Below are positions 24,401 through 37,800 of a stretch of DNA of 64,000 nucleotides, in pieces. Made by a program: the position numbers and the translations under genes. The stretch spans positions 12,340,451 to 12,404,450 of the forward strand of contig NC_135012.1 of the NCBI RefSeq assembly GCF_051020985.1, in the 5' to 3' direction. The first letter of the stretch is position 1, and each line of letters opens with the position of its first letter. Below the pieces are notes generated by a model, which was not told the DNA's origin, searched no databases, and was given only the letters and a program-made list of their open reading frames with translations. Source of the DNA: Nomia melanderi. Taxonomy: Eukaryota > Arthropoda > Insecta > Hymenoptera > Halictidae.

Positions 24401-27400
24401 GGGCTAGCCGTAACTCTCGGAACTTGTTTACAGCCCCGATGAGACTGCTGCGCCGAATAGCGGTTCCCTTTTCACCGACCGATTAACTGATTGAAACTGA
24501 TCAGTTACAATTAATTTATGGACCGACGGACGCGTTTTCGGCGCACTCGCAAATTATTTCGGACGCCGAATTGCAAACGCGGACGCGTGCGTACGCATAC
24601 TGTTGCGGATTATTGTCACAATAGTGCACCGTGGATTTCGATTCGAATTCACGAATGTTTTTATTTGGATTCTGTGCAATATAACGTTGATGTTACGTAT
24701 AAAAATATTATTAGGTATATATACTTTTAATACTGTGAAATATCGATAGTACCAGAGTTTTTTCAATTTGCTCGGGATGTTCGGATTTCGTTGAAACTAA
24801 TGTTAACGAAGCGAAATTAATGAATGCGAGGTAATTTTTAAATATGGATGCCTTTTTAAATTTCTGAGGTTACACCGTGTTGCATGAGAATGAATATTGA
24901 TGAAGTGAAATTAATGAGTGTGGAATAATTTTTTTAATGTGGACAGTGGTTTTAATTCGCTGGGGTTATTAGTATTTCGTATCGTTCGTTTCGCGGAGGA
25001 GTTCTACCGATTAATTTGTGACTTAGTTAAATTTCTCTTTGCTGGAAATTATGAAAGAGGGCTAAGTAAATGTTTAAGTAATGAAAGAGCGCAATTCTGG
25101 CCTTACCGATGCTAATATTTTCAATATCGTCTGCATCAATTTGAATGGCATTAAATTTTTGTATAGAAGGTGATACAGGTTTATTTAAGAAAACAACATT
25201 TATTATTTTATAACGAATTATAAAAATTTTCTTCCTTATTATCAAAAATCACAATAAATATTAAAACCACAGATCAATATGCTATACGAAATTAATATTA
25301 CATATTAAATTCTACTCTAGATCGTATATGCAGCATCATATTATCGTGTTACATTAAAAAATACGATAATAATCATGATTCTCTAAAATTAAATTGACCA
25401 CCAAAATTATATATGAATATTAATTGTAAATATCAGCTGAATACAATCGCAATCACAAATAATATATATACAAACAATGGCAAAATGAAATCAAAATCGT
25501 TGCTGAGTTTGGATAACTACAAATATTGGTACATCAACTGCTTTGTAATATTAGGTAGCATAATCTGGATTAACATGCACTTAGGGTACCGCCGGGAATC
25601 TGCAAACTGTACATTTACATTGCATTCGCGCGGGAAAGTAACCAAAACATATATACATCAACAGACTGCGAATCGTGTGCATTTAAAATATTCGCCAATG
25701 TATGAAATACAATAAAATTAGAGACTCTATTAATATTTAAAATTACTTTTATATTACCATCACGATAAGAAAGGTTCATTTTTGTTCAACCCTAATTTTA
25801 GCAAACACGTTTGTAACAGTTGATTTGCATAAAAATCTATAATCATTCATATTCATAAGTAAATATTGAGAAAATAAATAAGCACTTTCATTGTCGTTGA
25901 AAATATTTTCGAAAATCTTACGAAATTGTTACACATTTTATTCCCATTTTCTTATATTGCAAATAGATTTTTGCATGTTTAAAAGTACATTCCACTGAAC
26001 CTCCATCGAAACCAGCATATTTCCTTGTCGAACACGTATCGAACCACCGTCCGTCCCTTAATATCTCTGTTTGCTACAAAGTGCAGATTCCACGTTAAAA
26101 AGAAGCAGTTCGACGTCCGGCCGCAAAGTAAATTCGCGCAAAAATGGTAAAATTCTTCGCGAACTTGTTCCCCTTGTAGCAGCAGACCCGGTGTCTCGCA
26201 AAGGAAAGAATTCTCTCGCGGAAGAACGACGGGTAACTCGGAATTCCAGGAAGTTCCTCAAGCGATCGACGCTAATTAATCCCTGTCACCGAGGTTTTCG
26301 TGTGTGTACCGAGTTTCCGAAGTCGCGGCGGCCATTTTCATCCCGGCCAAGGGAACGGAGAACCGGCTTACACCGGAAACGGTAAAAAGTTTCCTTCCCC
26401 CGCCGTAACGCCGGTTGTCACAAGTTCGTCATCCATCCAGGCTAAATTCCAGTCGGGATTATCTTTCATGTTTTCCGCGCATAATGTCCGCGCAAGTTGG
26501 CAAGAACGGGCTCGCTTAAACTCCGGCAATAAATGGAAAGCTGCGAAGAGAGCCTTCGAAGTCTCGAAGGACAAGAAAAGCGGTAAACTTGGAAACGTTC
26601 TGCGAGTCGTCGTCCCCCCCGCCCCTCCACTCGCCGGCTCTTATAGTACTTTCCCGGCCGGTCTTCTTTTGTCCAATAAATTCCTCGTCGTTGACTCGCC
26701 GGCCGCGTACGAACCACCTGTTTTTAAGCAGAATTTGATGCTGTACCCCGCGAGAGAGAAATGATGCACGACGAATAGCCGCGGGAACAGCGCTAACAGC
26801 GAGCAGAACTTTCATGGAAACCAGGGGACGTCCACTACGGCTGGGCTCATGCTCGCGGATCATCAATGTGCTCGGTTTTCTGTTGCCACCGATGTTACGC
26901 TCGCGGACGATATAACTGTATGGAAATTTTCGGAAACCGATGCTCCTTTATGCTTATTTCCGTAAATTGACGGTGTGACGAGGTTATAAAGCGAGGTCAT
27001 AATGGTTCGAATAAAATTGGGGCTGATTTTTTGGCCCAATTAAGAATAGAAGAGAATACGACGTGATTGTAGGATAATTTATAGGAATTAATCTGTAGGA
27101 AAATTCATGCTCCTTTTCGTGTATTTTCGTAAACTGATAGTCTGGGAAGGTCGTGAAGTAGGTATGATATGCAAATTTGAAGAATCGATGAAGTTATAGT
27201 AGCTTGAGTGTAATAACTCAGCTGGTTCTGTAACTTCATCAAAATAGCTGTGTTATTTAAAGGAAACCTAACGTAATAAAATAATACTTATAAGTTTCTA
27301 TCAAATATCATTATTTCTTATACAAATTCCCATTTTCATTGGTTACTTCATCAAAATCAACATGTTCAAAATGAAAATGCTATTCTTCTGTTGATATCTA

Positions 27401-27816
27401 CATTTCCTTTACCTACACAATTTCAAACGTATCACGAATGCACACAAATCCGCAGTCTAATTGTGCTAACTTCTCGAAACGCATTACCTTTCCAAAAATC
27501 CGTGAATTCCTCCGGTACGCCTGGTATCGATGTCGCCTGAATCCGTCTTTTATCCCCATTACCAGTATTCCCACGCTACTCCCTACGGTTCCGTATCGCG
27601 AATGCGTAATGTCGCCGAAGAAACTCTCGTCGACCATTCGAAGAGTCTTGACCGAGCTTCTCCGGGATCTCTTCTTACGCGGAACTTTTCCACAGGACTG
27701 TTTGTCTTCCCAGCGATTCATCGTGAAATATCCCGAATGTCTGAAGGTGCAGATACACTGGCAAATAATTCACGACAGTTCCTCCCGATAGCGACTTGTA
27801 AAAATATTTACATTTT
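18496..27816. other. Intergenic, 9.3 kb between the dynein copies' ends, no supported gene
   Basis: Upstream region of copy A and downstream region of copy B. It mixes AT-rich stretches with CpG-rich patches (about 20900-21330, 22140-22620, 22930-23520, 24000-24600, 26050-26900). Frames are open on both strands in those patches, as expected from their composition, and none resembles a known protein. The promoter of copy A should lie just above 18495, but no clear core motif is seen. Confidence 0.65.
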
Positions 27817-27818
27817 TA

Positions 27819-28174
27819 TCGGATTGGCCAAAAAGTTTCGTTATATTTCTAAATGAAAAGTTTCCACAGAGAATTTCTTTCGTTGAAATAAGTTTCATTC
27901 GAGTGTACCTTGAGTATTTTATTAGAAATTTTTCTATCGCCTTTCTACGCTGAAACTACTGAGCGTTATGCGATATATAATATGTAATCCTAATAAAAAT
28001 CGTAACAATAGACTTTCCGGTTTCTTCGTATATTTAACACTTTTAAGATATCGATAATTACGAGATAAGAAAACTGAAAACCATCATTTCGACGGGTGCG
28101 ATAGTTCTAATGTTGATTAATTAACTTCTTTTGATTATTTTTAAGTAATTTAACAGACCTTTTGGCCAACCTAA
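27819..28174 (+). mobile_element. Mariner-type MITE behind dynein copy B
   Basis: The left end, GGATTGGCCAAAAAGTTTCG, and the inverted right end, TTAGGTTGGCCAAAAGG, resemble mariner terminal repeats of hymenopterans. Each end is flanked by TA (27817-27818, 28175-28176), the mariner target duplication. The 356-base interior is AT-rich and non-coding, so this is a deletion derivative or MITE. It stops 86 bases before the copy B stop codon on the plus-strand coordinate and abuts the candidate polyadenylation signal. Confidence 0.65.
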
Positions 28175-28187
28175 TATCTTACTTGAT

Positions 28188-28193
28188 TTTATT
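28188..28193 (-). promoter_or_regulatory. Candidate polyadenylation signal, copy B
   Basis: An AATAAA hexamer on the minus strand lies 67 bases past the TAA stop of copy B, a plausible distance for a short 3' UTR. It sits just outside the end of a mariner-type MITE (27819-28174). Confidence 0.45.
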
Positions 28194-28259
28194 ACTATCG
28201 TTGCATGTTTACTACTTTTCCTCGATGTCTTCGATTCCATTAATTACCCGCTACATGTA

Positions 28260-28891
28260 TTACATATTATTATCCTCGGAAACTCTCCTCGCGGAGGATA
28301 TTCTAGGGTACGACCACTTCGCCCCTCGATTCTTGTCGAGCTCCCTCGCCCGCTGCCTCAGTTGCCTCCAATCCTCTCGCTTTCTTAGCTCGGCCAGCTG
28401 CAGCTCCACCTCGGGCGTAATTCTCGTCTTTCTCCTCCGTGTGAACCGTCTCTGGCCGTGGTACGATTTCGTACCGTCACCTCGAGTCATCACCCCCGGC
28501 TGGTCAACCCTCTTCTCCGTCATTTCTTCTGTGCTCTCTATCTTGTCCCACGATATCTGCGGGCCGTCGTCCGCCATCACCGATTCCCGCGGCGTTCCCT
28601 CGATTTTCCTCGCGAACGTTCGGAAACTCGGTTTCCTCGTCAGAATCCGATCTCGCCGGGCACGAACCGCGGCCTCCGCTTTCGCGAGATCCGCCTTCAG
28701 AATGTTTTGCGGGGAATTCCTCTGTTTGAAGATTTTTCTCTTGAACTCGTGCGTTGGTTTCGGTATTTGATCAATGTACTCCGATATTGTCTGGTAACTC
28801 GTGCTTTTCACCACGAACGGCTTCATCGCGTCTAGAATGCTCGTTTTTTCGCCTTCGAATACTTTCCTCGGCTCCCTTGTTCGTCGTTTCT
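28260..28891 (-). CDS. DNAI2: Copy B exon 10: charged C-terminal exon with YPRIS motif
   Basis: Acceptor TTTTTTCCAG|AG, phase 1, joins G|AG to make Glu and continues KRRTREPRKVFEGEK. The 210-codon exon is rich in Lys, Arg and Glu with likely helices (ILKADLAKAEAAVRARR; ELQLAELRKREDWRQLRQR). It ends in WSYPRISSARRVSEDNNM before TAA. No catalytic or named domain is seen. A role in binding axonemal partners is only a guess. The intron before it is 2.8 kb and phase 1, whereas the last intron of copy A is phase 2, so this boundary has shifted since the duplication. Confidence 0.82.
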
Positions 28892-31800
28892 CTGGAAAAA
28901 ACGAGAATAAGATATTATTTATGGTGAAAACTGTTAAACGGGACGTAGATTTGTACGATAAATTTTGGTTCGACGCGTCGAATGCACGATTTCATAGAGG
29001 AAAATACACAAAATGGAAAGAATATAATATTAAGCAGCATTATTTATAATATAGAAATGTTTCCAAATAATCATCGTTTAATCGAATGAATTATAATAAT
29101 TCGATTTGTTTGGGAAAAAGGAATCGTGTGAATTAAAATTCGCATTATTTTTCTGTGTACGTTGTTCGGTTAAATTTAAAGAAGGTTCTGTATATTATCT
29201 TATAATTACAATCCCTTTAAATCTAATCAATTGTTTGTTAGAAAAATTACTGCTCGTTAAATCGTAGTATTCCTTCGATATCCGTACGATTCTTCAACGG
29301 CAAATAAATCACTTTCAATATTCGGTAATCTCACAATGACACTATTCCGCGAGTTAATTGAGAGATTCAATACGGTAATGACCGTGCCGAGTTTCCTTCC
29401 AGACGAGAGGAAAATATTCCTAGCACGCGATCTTTCTACGGCCCTGACGCTAATGAATTCCGTTCTAATTTGTAATCGTGAAACTCACTCGACCACTCTG
29501 AACTGTTCCTTACAATTCCCGGCTCCTTCCGATATCCCATTTACATAATCTCGAATTAATTCGTGACGAAAAATAAAACGGGAAGAGGGAAGGGAGCGCG
29601 GCTGAGATTCCGCGTCGACGAAGTGGGGGCCCGTAGAAAACCGAGAAGAAAGAGTTTCCGGGTGCTCGAACAATCTGCCCCCGATCGCCAGATCCACTCC
29701 TCCTCGGCGTGATTAGAATGCAGAAATCGCTTTTGCACCGTTTCCCGCCGACGATATGGAAATAAATTCAGCGCGTGCGAGGCTCCGATCAAACTTCAAC
29801 CCGGCCGATTCTGTTCTCTATAAATTATCCTGTCCCGTTGCCCTTTTCCTCCTGCGTACACTAATAACCGAGAAATTCGAGCATCGCGTTCTTTACACAT
29901 TTCTAACAGATAATACGTAACCCTTGACACGTTAAGCGCTATAATACGCGCACAGATTCTTCATTGCGTGTTTCAAAAACCGACGTTCAAATGAATATTA
30001 ACCCGTTGCCCTACGGTTTGCATCTCAACTATGATCGACACAACTTCGTCGTTAATAATTTATCGAGCAAAAGAAATTATAAACAGTCTTCGTATAATTC
30101 AATGGATTTCGTGTTAATGAAATATAAATTTCTGAACGAAGAACAGTAACTAACTGACGAACAATAGAGAATATATTCCGGGCAGTAGATAGGATAAATT
30201 CGTCATTAAATTTGAGAAACGCTGGCACAGATCCCTGAACGATCGATACGGGATAGAATAAAGGCCAAGGATCACAGTACAAGGTTTGCAACCTATATTC
30301 CTATATCCGGCCCTCTCCTTCAGCGTGGAATCTCTTTTCGAAATTCCGTGGAAATTATTGAATAGCAAAGAAGCTATATACGAGTCGAGTGACGCTTCAA
30401 CGTCTGCCTGTTTTATTTCCGACTTTTCGTGAGTAGCTGCGCCACTTTTATTTCGCCCCGGAGATACTTCAGTTAACTCACGAGAACCACTCGTTCGTGT
30501 ATGTTATATCGAGTGTCCTCTGCACCATAATGATCTATCATCTAATCTTTTCTATTCTCTGTGCATTAGGATAAAGTAATGAAATAAAGTTCGTTCCCTT
30601 TTTTTCTGTACAACTGAAAAATGACACTTTAGCAGTGACGTATGATACTTTTATCATTAACATGGTATTGTGTCTATAGCAAACTTATCAGTTGAACAGT
30701 AATAAAACAATTGATATTTTAATTGTACTGTACGATAAGTATTTAATCGCATTACTATGAAATATTTCATATTAGTACCTTGATTTAGTGTGTCGTTCTG
30801 TGATTAAGTATTCTGTAATTAAAGGTAACATTTTATAGGTCCACAATCCCACGATAAGTAATAATTACTATTCTGAAGTCTGTAGTTATTATAATTACTG
30901 CTCGGTAGTCTCTAATTTCTGTAATTACTGTAATCTAATCATTCCATAGTTCGCTAATTAAAAATACATTTAAAGCTTTGGAGAAAAATTGTGTTAAGCT
31001 CCAGTTTCTTACGTACCAACTACTTTGTCATAATAACATAGTAATCAAAATCATAAACTTTTATCAACATGTATCTAAAAAAACTCCAAGAAGTATATTG
31101 TACATATTTTTTAATGCAGTGCAATGTCGCATTGTTTTTTACTTCGTTCGACAAATTAAAAGAGCAATTAATAGGGAAATAGGAAAACCTCTGCAATTCG
31201 ACACATCATCGGTATTCGCGTTCCATCTTCCGACAAGATTCGCAATTTTTAAATTCAGCGCAAAATTGTAGAACCAAACTCTAAAAGTTTTCTGCTTCGT
31301 TCCACGGGGAAGAATCAAGTGAAAACTCAGTGGAGAATTCCGGGAACAGTTTTGCGCGTTTCCATTGCGCGCCAAAAGAAAAATATAATTGCGAGAAATC
31401 GAATTATCCACGATAAATTTGTCGAACTTCCTGAAATGCTTAGGGATTCCTTGTTCGTCGTCGATCGTACAAAATATATCTTCGTCGTTGAAAGTTTCCG
31501 TCCAGTTCTCGCGACGCGAGATAAAAATTTCGAAGGGTGTCGCGGTTTTAAAGCGACGCGGAGGAAAACCGAGAGAAAATAAGACGGGAGGAACGACGAC
31601 GGAAGCAGATACGAAAGGAAATTGCATTTCATCGAATAAAACGCGATTTTCCGGGACTTTCGGTGAAGAAACAGTCTTACCCATTACGTCCTTGCAACAA
31701 ATTTCCGGCTCGCAGACTTCCATCGGGCAACTCTTCAAGAACGATCGACGTCTGGCCCTGCCCCTCCGTGAGTCTCGATCGTCGGCCATCATGGGTTCCA

Positions 31801-34800
31801 TCGCCATGTCCGATTCGTCAGGCTTCGCGCTGCTTCTCCTCCTCCTCCTCCTCGAATGCGTCCTCCTGATCCTGATGGACTTTCGACTTCGTTCTCTCTT
31901 CAAGTCCTCTTCCTGCGATTTCTCCGGCGTCTCTTCTGGCCGCGTCACCACTCGCGACCGTAGCAATGGCTGGGCGGCCGCTGCGTCCTCTGGATCGATG
32001 TCCGCCATTTTAGAGGATTCCTGATCGATGGCGTAAAGAAAATGGTGGAGAACGACACATGATCTATGAAACTATAAAATTCGCTGAAATTATACGAATA
32101 AACGAAGTTTCAGTTAAAATTCTAATAAACATTTTATTTATTTATAATCTGAAACGACGAGCAAAGATAATTTTGCATAAAAACTCGCAGCATTAAAATA
32201 AATAAAATGTAGATGGGTGAGATAGAAATGAATGGAATCGAAAACTGTTAAATTCGCCGATGTCCATATTTAATTTTCATAAAATGATCTGCAAAAATCG
32301 ACATTTTCACAGAGATCTAAGTGTGCACAGCACAGCTATAAATAGAAACTGAGAAAAGTGAAATAAATGTATTTAGTCGAAAAGATTGGCTAAATTGGAT
32401 CAAAGACATCTGAATACACGTTTGTTCCTCTACCTCTTCCACTATCTGGAAATAATGTTTTTGCGTGACGAGAAGTTCAGGGTCGAGGGCAAAGGACTCC
32501 TTCCTTCTTGGTCTCGGCCTTTTCTGTTTCTTAGCGTCCTCCTTCTCTTTTTTCTTGGCGTTTGCGCCCTTTTTCTTTTCTCTCGAATCTTCTTTGGCTT
32601 TGATCTTCGTCTTTGACTTAGGGCGCGTCTCCTCGATAAAACTATAATACAGCCGTATCTCCTTCAGCCGAGTGTCCAACACTTTCTCGAATCTGCTGCT
32701 CGCTTCCAAGTACTGGGAACAACGTAAACACGACCTCAACGCACACGAAGAAACCGCTGCCAAATCGATCTCCTCTGAGAATGCTCGGGATTCCCGCCCT
32801 TTGAACTCTGCCGATGAAATTTTTCGATGGGGAACTAATTTCGCGGAACGCGAGGCGAAGATCGTGCCGAGGAATGGTCTCATTAATTTCGATACAGTTC
32901 GCGTGTCGCGAATCGTTATAGCGGGTACTCGAGGGCGGCGAGTTTATTATTCCATCTCGAACAAGATTGTAACAAGGAGATTCGTATGAACGCAATCAAT
33001 TTCAATTCTTTTCCTAAACGAGAATGATTAAAGAAGCGTTATTGAATTTTATTTATATATTTACTTTAATTATATTTCTGATAATCTTGAAACGAATACT
33101 AAGAAGTGAAATAAAAATTTAAAATAGACAATTCGAATTAAGACGTTAAATTAAAATCAAAGAAATCAACGACTTTATATAGGAACAATCGTTATCAGTA
33201 ACTGGCTATTAGATAAGGTTAGAAGTAAAATATCTCATCTACAATGCGTTATAATTGAGTTGCAGGAGGAATGATACGATCTCTTGTCGCCTAATTGTAA
33301 ATTCCTTTTGAGAACTGAATATTTATAATAGACAGACGTTCTTGAATTTATGAATAAATCGTTGCATTGCGAATGAATAAATTCTTACGTAATTTAAACG
33401 GGACCTGTCTTCCCTGCTGTAAGCGGTGAGACCTTCTAAACACTCCAAAATGTACACTGTACCGTTAGAGCTTCCAACCGCGAGCAATTCACCCTCGTCG
33501 TGGGGGCTGATCGCTGTCAAGCTATTACTGCAAACGTTAATCGATGTCAACGGCTTTCGCATGCCCGTCAGAATATCGTACGCTTCCAGTACACCGTCCC
33601 TCTTCGTCATAAAAAATATCGAACCCCTAGATCTGCTCCAACAGCCGCCAGTTAGACTTATCTTCTGCTCGCTACGGAAATAAACTCGATGACGGTTGAA
33701 TATATTATCTACAAATGAATCGATTGTAATACAGAAATCCTTATACCACTTGAAATCCGTCAAACGAACATTCGTTAAACCTCTAATCCATTAGAAGCTC
33801 GCTTAACTTCTAAATAACAATAGTACGTTGAAAACAAATCGTAACTAATTTCCTTTGAAATAAAAATTTACATTTCATGTTGCATTCAGTTTTAAAACGC
33901 AGACTTCTTGACCTGTGATTATAATTGTCTTATATTTCTATTAAGAAATTCTTAATTCGTGCTCATTTAATTCGAAAAGTTCATTACATTATGCTAGAAC
34001 TATCGAGCATTTAACGCGAATAATATGTAATCCCTATAAAAATTGTAGAAATAGATTATTCTCGTTTTCTTCGGACATTCCTTATAGTGTACGAGTGAAA
34101 TTATTTATTTTCAAAATCATTTCGAACATTCTATGCTTTTCAGATATCAATAATCGCGAAACAGAAAGATCGGAACCAGTCATTTTTACTGTTACGTAGT
34201 TCTAGTTTTAAAGACCAGGTCGTAGAATCGTAAATAGTGAATGAAATGTATATAAAAGTACCTAGTATTGAGCAGGTAGCCTTCCCTCACATCGTCCGAC
34301 CAAATTTTAGCTGACCAGTCACCGATCGTTAAGAAATTCTTCGGCACGAAGGGGTTCCTGTCTAAAGCGTGCACAGGGCCAGCGTAGCATTCGAACTTCA
34401 TCGCGAATATATCGTCGGGCGAGATGTTCTTTTTGTTGATGTTGAACACCAGTCCATTTACCAAACCGACCAAGAATTTGTTGCTCATCGTCTGCTCGAA
34501 GTTCAGCGCGGTTACGCCGGCCGCTTTAAAGCTGTCCGCCCGTCTGGGATCGTCCAAGTCCGTAACGAGAACATTAGTCGGCCTTTTCATGAACCTAATG
34601 TCCCACCACATGATCGTGCCATTGACGGAGGAAGAGAAGAACTCGGTGTTGGCCTTTGACGAGATCCAAAGGGCTTGGGTCGCTGGATCTCTTCGAGTAA
34701 GGGGTGAAAAGAAAGATCAATGATTCACAATTTAATTTCGGGAGAGATTGGAAACTTCAGAAAATTCTTTTTCTCGACATATCTTAAGAGAAATTCATTC

Positions 34801-37800
34801 GATTCGTTGAACAATTACCTTTTACGACATCGTATAAAATAAATGTAGCATTCGGTTTAGTGAAGTTTGGAATTATTATTTTTACTTTTTATCTGATTTA
34901 TTTTACTCTGTCACAGTTTAAATTGCTATGTCTTCTCTGATATACTACTTTTATTTTTATTTATACTTTGCTATATTATATTTTGCTATATTTTATTATT
35001 TATTTATTATTTAAAGCTGCTCGCTTTTCATTGTAAATAATTTTATACAATTGAAAATAATGAAGATTCTTTAAATTTAAAGAGTCAATTTTAAATTCGT
35101 TAAAGTTAATAGTCTAGATTTTTAACTAGCAATTAATTTCGGTTGTTCAGCTTTTATTTCATTGAAAAATATTCTACTTAGGTGTCTGTGTCAGCATGTA
35201 TAGTTTCCGTTATTTTGTACGCGGAATGTGATAATAACGGCTACATAACCTATATTTTGACGGGAAAGGAAAAATCGTGATTTTCACGCTTCACGCGACA
35301 CGACGTTATCTACCATTCTCCGCTGGTCAAACAAACGCATAAATTTCGTTTAATGAAGTCTGAAATTCAAACTCGTTACCCGATAAAATATGTAGTTCGA
35401 GTCAGGAATTTCAAATGCGCTCTACAGTACTATAAAGTTCCTGCAGAGTTTGTCGTGGCCGGTATCAGTCGCATTACTGCGAAGATAACAAGCACGTATT
35501 ATGCTTAGACAATAAAATTCATGTGACGTAAATTACTTTCTTTTCGAAACGAGCAATATTCTATTACTTTTTTATTCAAAATATTTAACTTTAATAATAA
35601 CACTTCGCTGCTCATAGTTTCAAGAGTGATTAAAGTTTGTGCACAGATGTTCAAAGGTAAATTATTGGATATTATAATTAATCGTCAGAATGATTAATAG
35701 ATGAAAAAGTAATTGTATAATTTTTATACTGAAATAAAATGACTTCTCCATTGTTTGTCTTTTAATTATATATATATAAATTATTATCGATCTTCTGATT
35801 ATTTTCGTTGGCCAAATACTTTCGACAGAATAAATATTTCGCAGTCGTATTTTCGTTTGCTAGGGATGAAAATATAAAGTACAGTTTGAGTGGTTTGAAC
35901 GTTTCGTTTGTATGGTTTCAGTGCTAGCTCAGAATTAAAGTTTGTATCAGGTAAACGAGAGATATACCCATGGCTGTGGAAAATGTGAGACGTTCTCACT
36001 GGTTTTCCACCGATACGAATGTCCCAACAGCACACTTGACCGGACATATGACCACTGACCAACGTTGATATATCTCGAGGGTTAAATTGAATTGAGAGCA
36101 TCGATGAAGATGTTTCCAAGGTGATCAAGGGCTTGATAGCATTGCCTGTACAAGAGAAATAGATCACTTTAGACAGAATCTCAATAGATAATTTTTTAAT
36201 CTTATCAAATGCTTATATTCCTTTATTTCTTGAATTTTTTGCATTCAATAAAATATCGCGACAACGAACATTTCTTGAAATTAAAGCTACCAAACGGGTC
36301 AAAGTGACCCATTCCTGATGTCCTCTTTTTGCAATTATCGAAAAGATAACGGATGTTTCTCTAAGAAATTATAAAAGAAATTGATTTAGAATTAAAATCT
36401 CAACAGATGCACACTTGGGGTTGCTATAGAGAAACTTCGAAATTTGACTGCTCGGTAGTTCTGTTAAACGAATCTCCATATTTCGATAAGCCATCGATCT
36501 CAGTCGTCAATCTTAATCAATCGTTCGCATTTCTAACTCGCAATCCCTCTAATTCGCGTGTTTACTGCCGTCGCGGCGAATCGAAATTTCGGAATTTAAT
36601 TTCCCCATTCCCGGACAGTAGTTCTGGCGCCGCGCGACGCGCGATGGAAAAGAAAAAAATTCAATGCTATCTGACCCGAAATTTTTCGGTCAGCCGAACA
36701 CCGCCACGCATTTGCGGAATTGGATCGATGGAATGCCGACGTGCAGTTACGAGGTGGCGCGACAAGTGACGTCGATTAAACGCGGTTCGTCGTTGAATAA
36801 CGTAAGGAGTGCTCGAGTACCGACGTCCCATACGTAGGAGTACGGATTCACATCGACTGGATGCTCTTCGAATTCCGTGAAGGAGTACGCGGCGGCCAAT
36901 CGATTCGAGCCATTCGGCGACCAGGAGAGACTCCTGATTGGTCTCACGATCTCCTGCGGGTCTTCGTACGAGTTCCAAATCCTGAGCGGACGGGAAGAAA
37001 CAACGGAAGAGGAAAGAAACTCGATAACATTTAATCGAATATCCGGAATTCTTTGGTGTTACAGGCACAGTGAACATTGGATAGTTCCAACACTTAGCGG
37101 GCCGGGAAGGTTGTTACGATTATGAAGAAGCGGAATCGAATCCGCTCTAGGAAACGAAGATTTTAGCATGGCGGACGTAGAAAAGGACAACGCGAGCGAA
37201 GGAAAAGAACTGAGAATCGCGTTCGGTGACATTACAGATTCGCGATGAGTTTGGAACTTCTAACTCAAAAATTAAACTTCTTTGTTCTTGATTTTTGATG
37301 AATGAAACTTTCATCGCCATATTTATTACGTTTTTCTGATTAAAATGACACTAGACACGATAGAATTATGACCGTAATTGTTTGTATAATAAGCGATTGA
37401 AATTTCGGATATAGAAAAGGACTGCGAATAGGAAAGAAAGTGTAGTGTTGCAATTATCCAATGTTTACTGTATTCAGTTGTGTGCAGTATCCACGTATTT
37501 AATGGTAACAAATGAATGTCTTTTAAAGTATCTTTAAAATTGTAAATTAAATGTCACGAATTCTTTGATATTGCGAGTATTCAGTTGTACGTACTATGCG
37601 CACGTTTAATGGTAACAAATGAGTATTTTTTGAAATGTTCAGAATGCACGAAAAATAATTACCAGAAGATACAAGATGCGGGGGATATACTCTTCGACAG
37701 TGGTGAGATGTTTTATTAATTCAAGGGAGAAAAAGATCAAATTTCGTTCTCCAAGTTAGCGTGTTTGAATATGAATTCCATTGAATAGTTTGTACTTACC

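Noticed and set aside
26300..26764. 154-codon plus-strand frame in a GC-rich patch
   Set aside because: Three other overlapping frames on the minus strand are equally open; low-complexity, no homology recognised.
31389..32024. 211-codon plus-strand frame opposite dynein exon 9 of copy B
   Set aside because: Shadow of the minus-strand coding sequence and its open intron; Ser/Leu runs mirror the Arg/Glu codons of the real exon.
34684..34690. CAG just inside copy B exon 6 as the acceptor
   Set aside because: Wrong phase; the AAG before 34690 restores the family motif GDPATQALW and the 429-base exon length.
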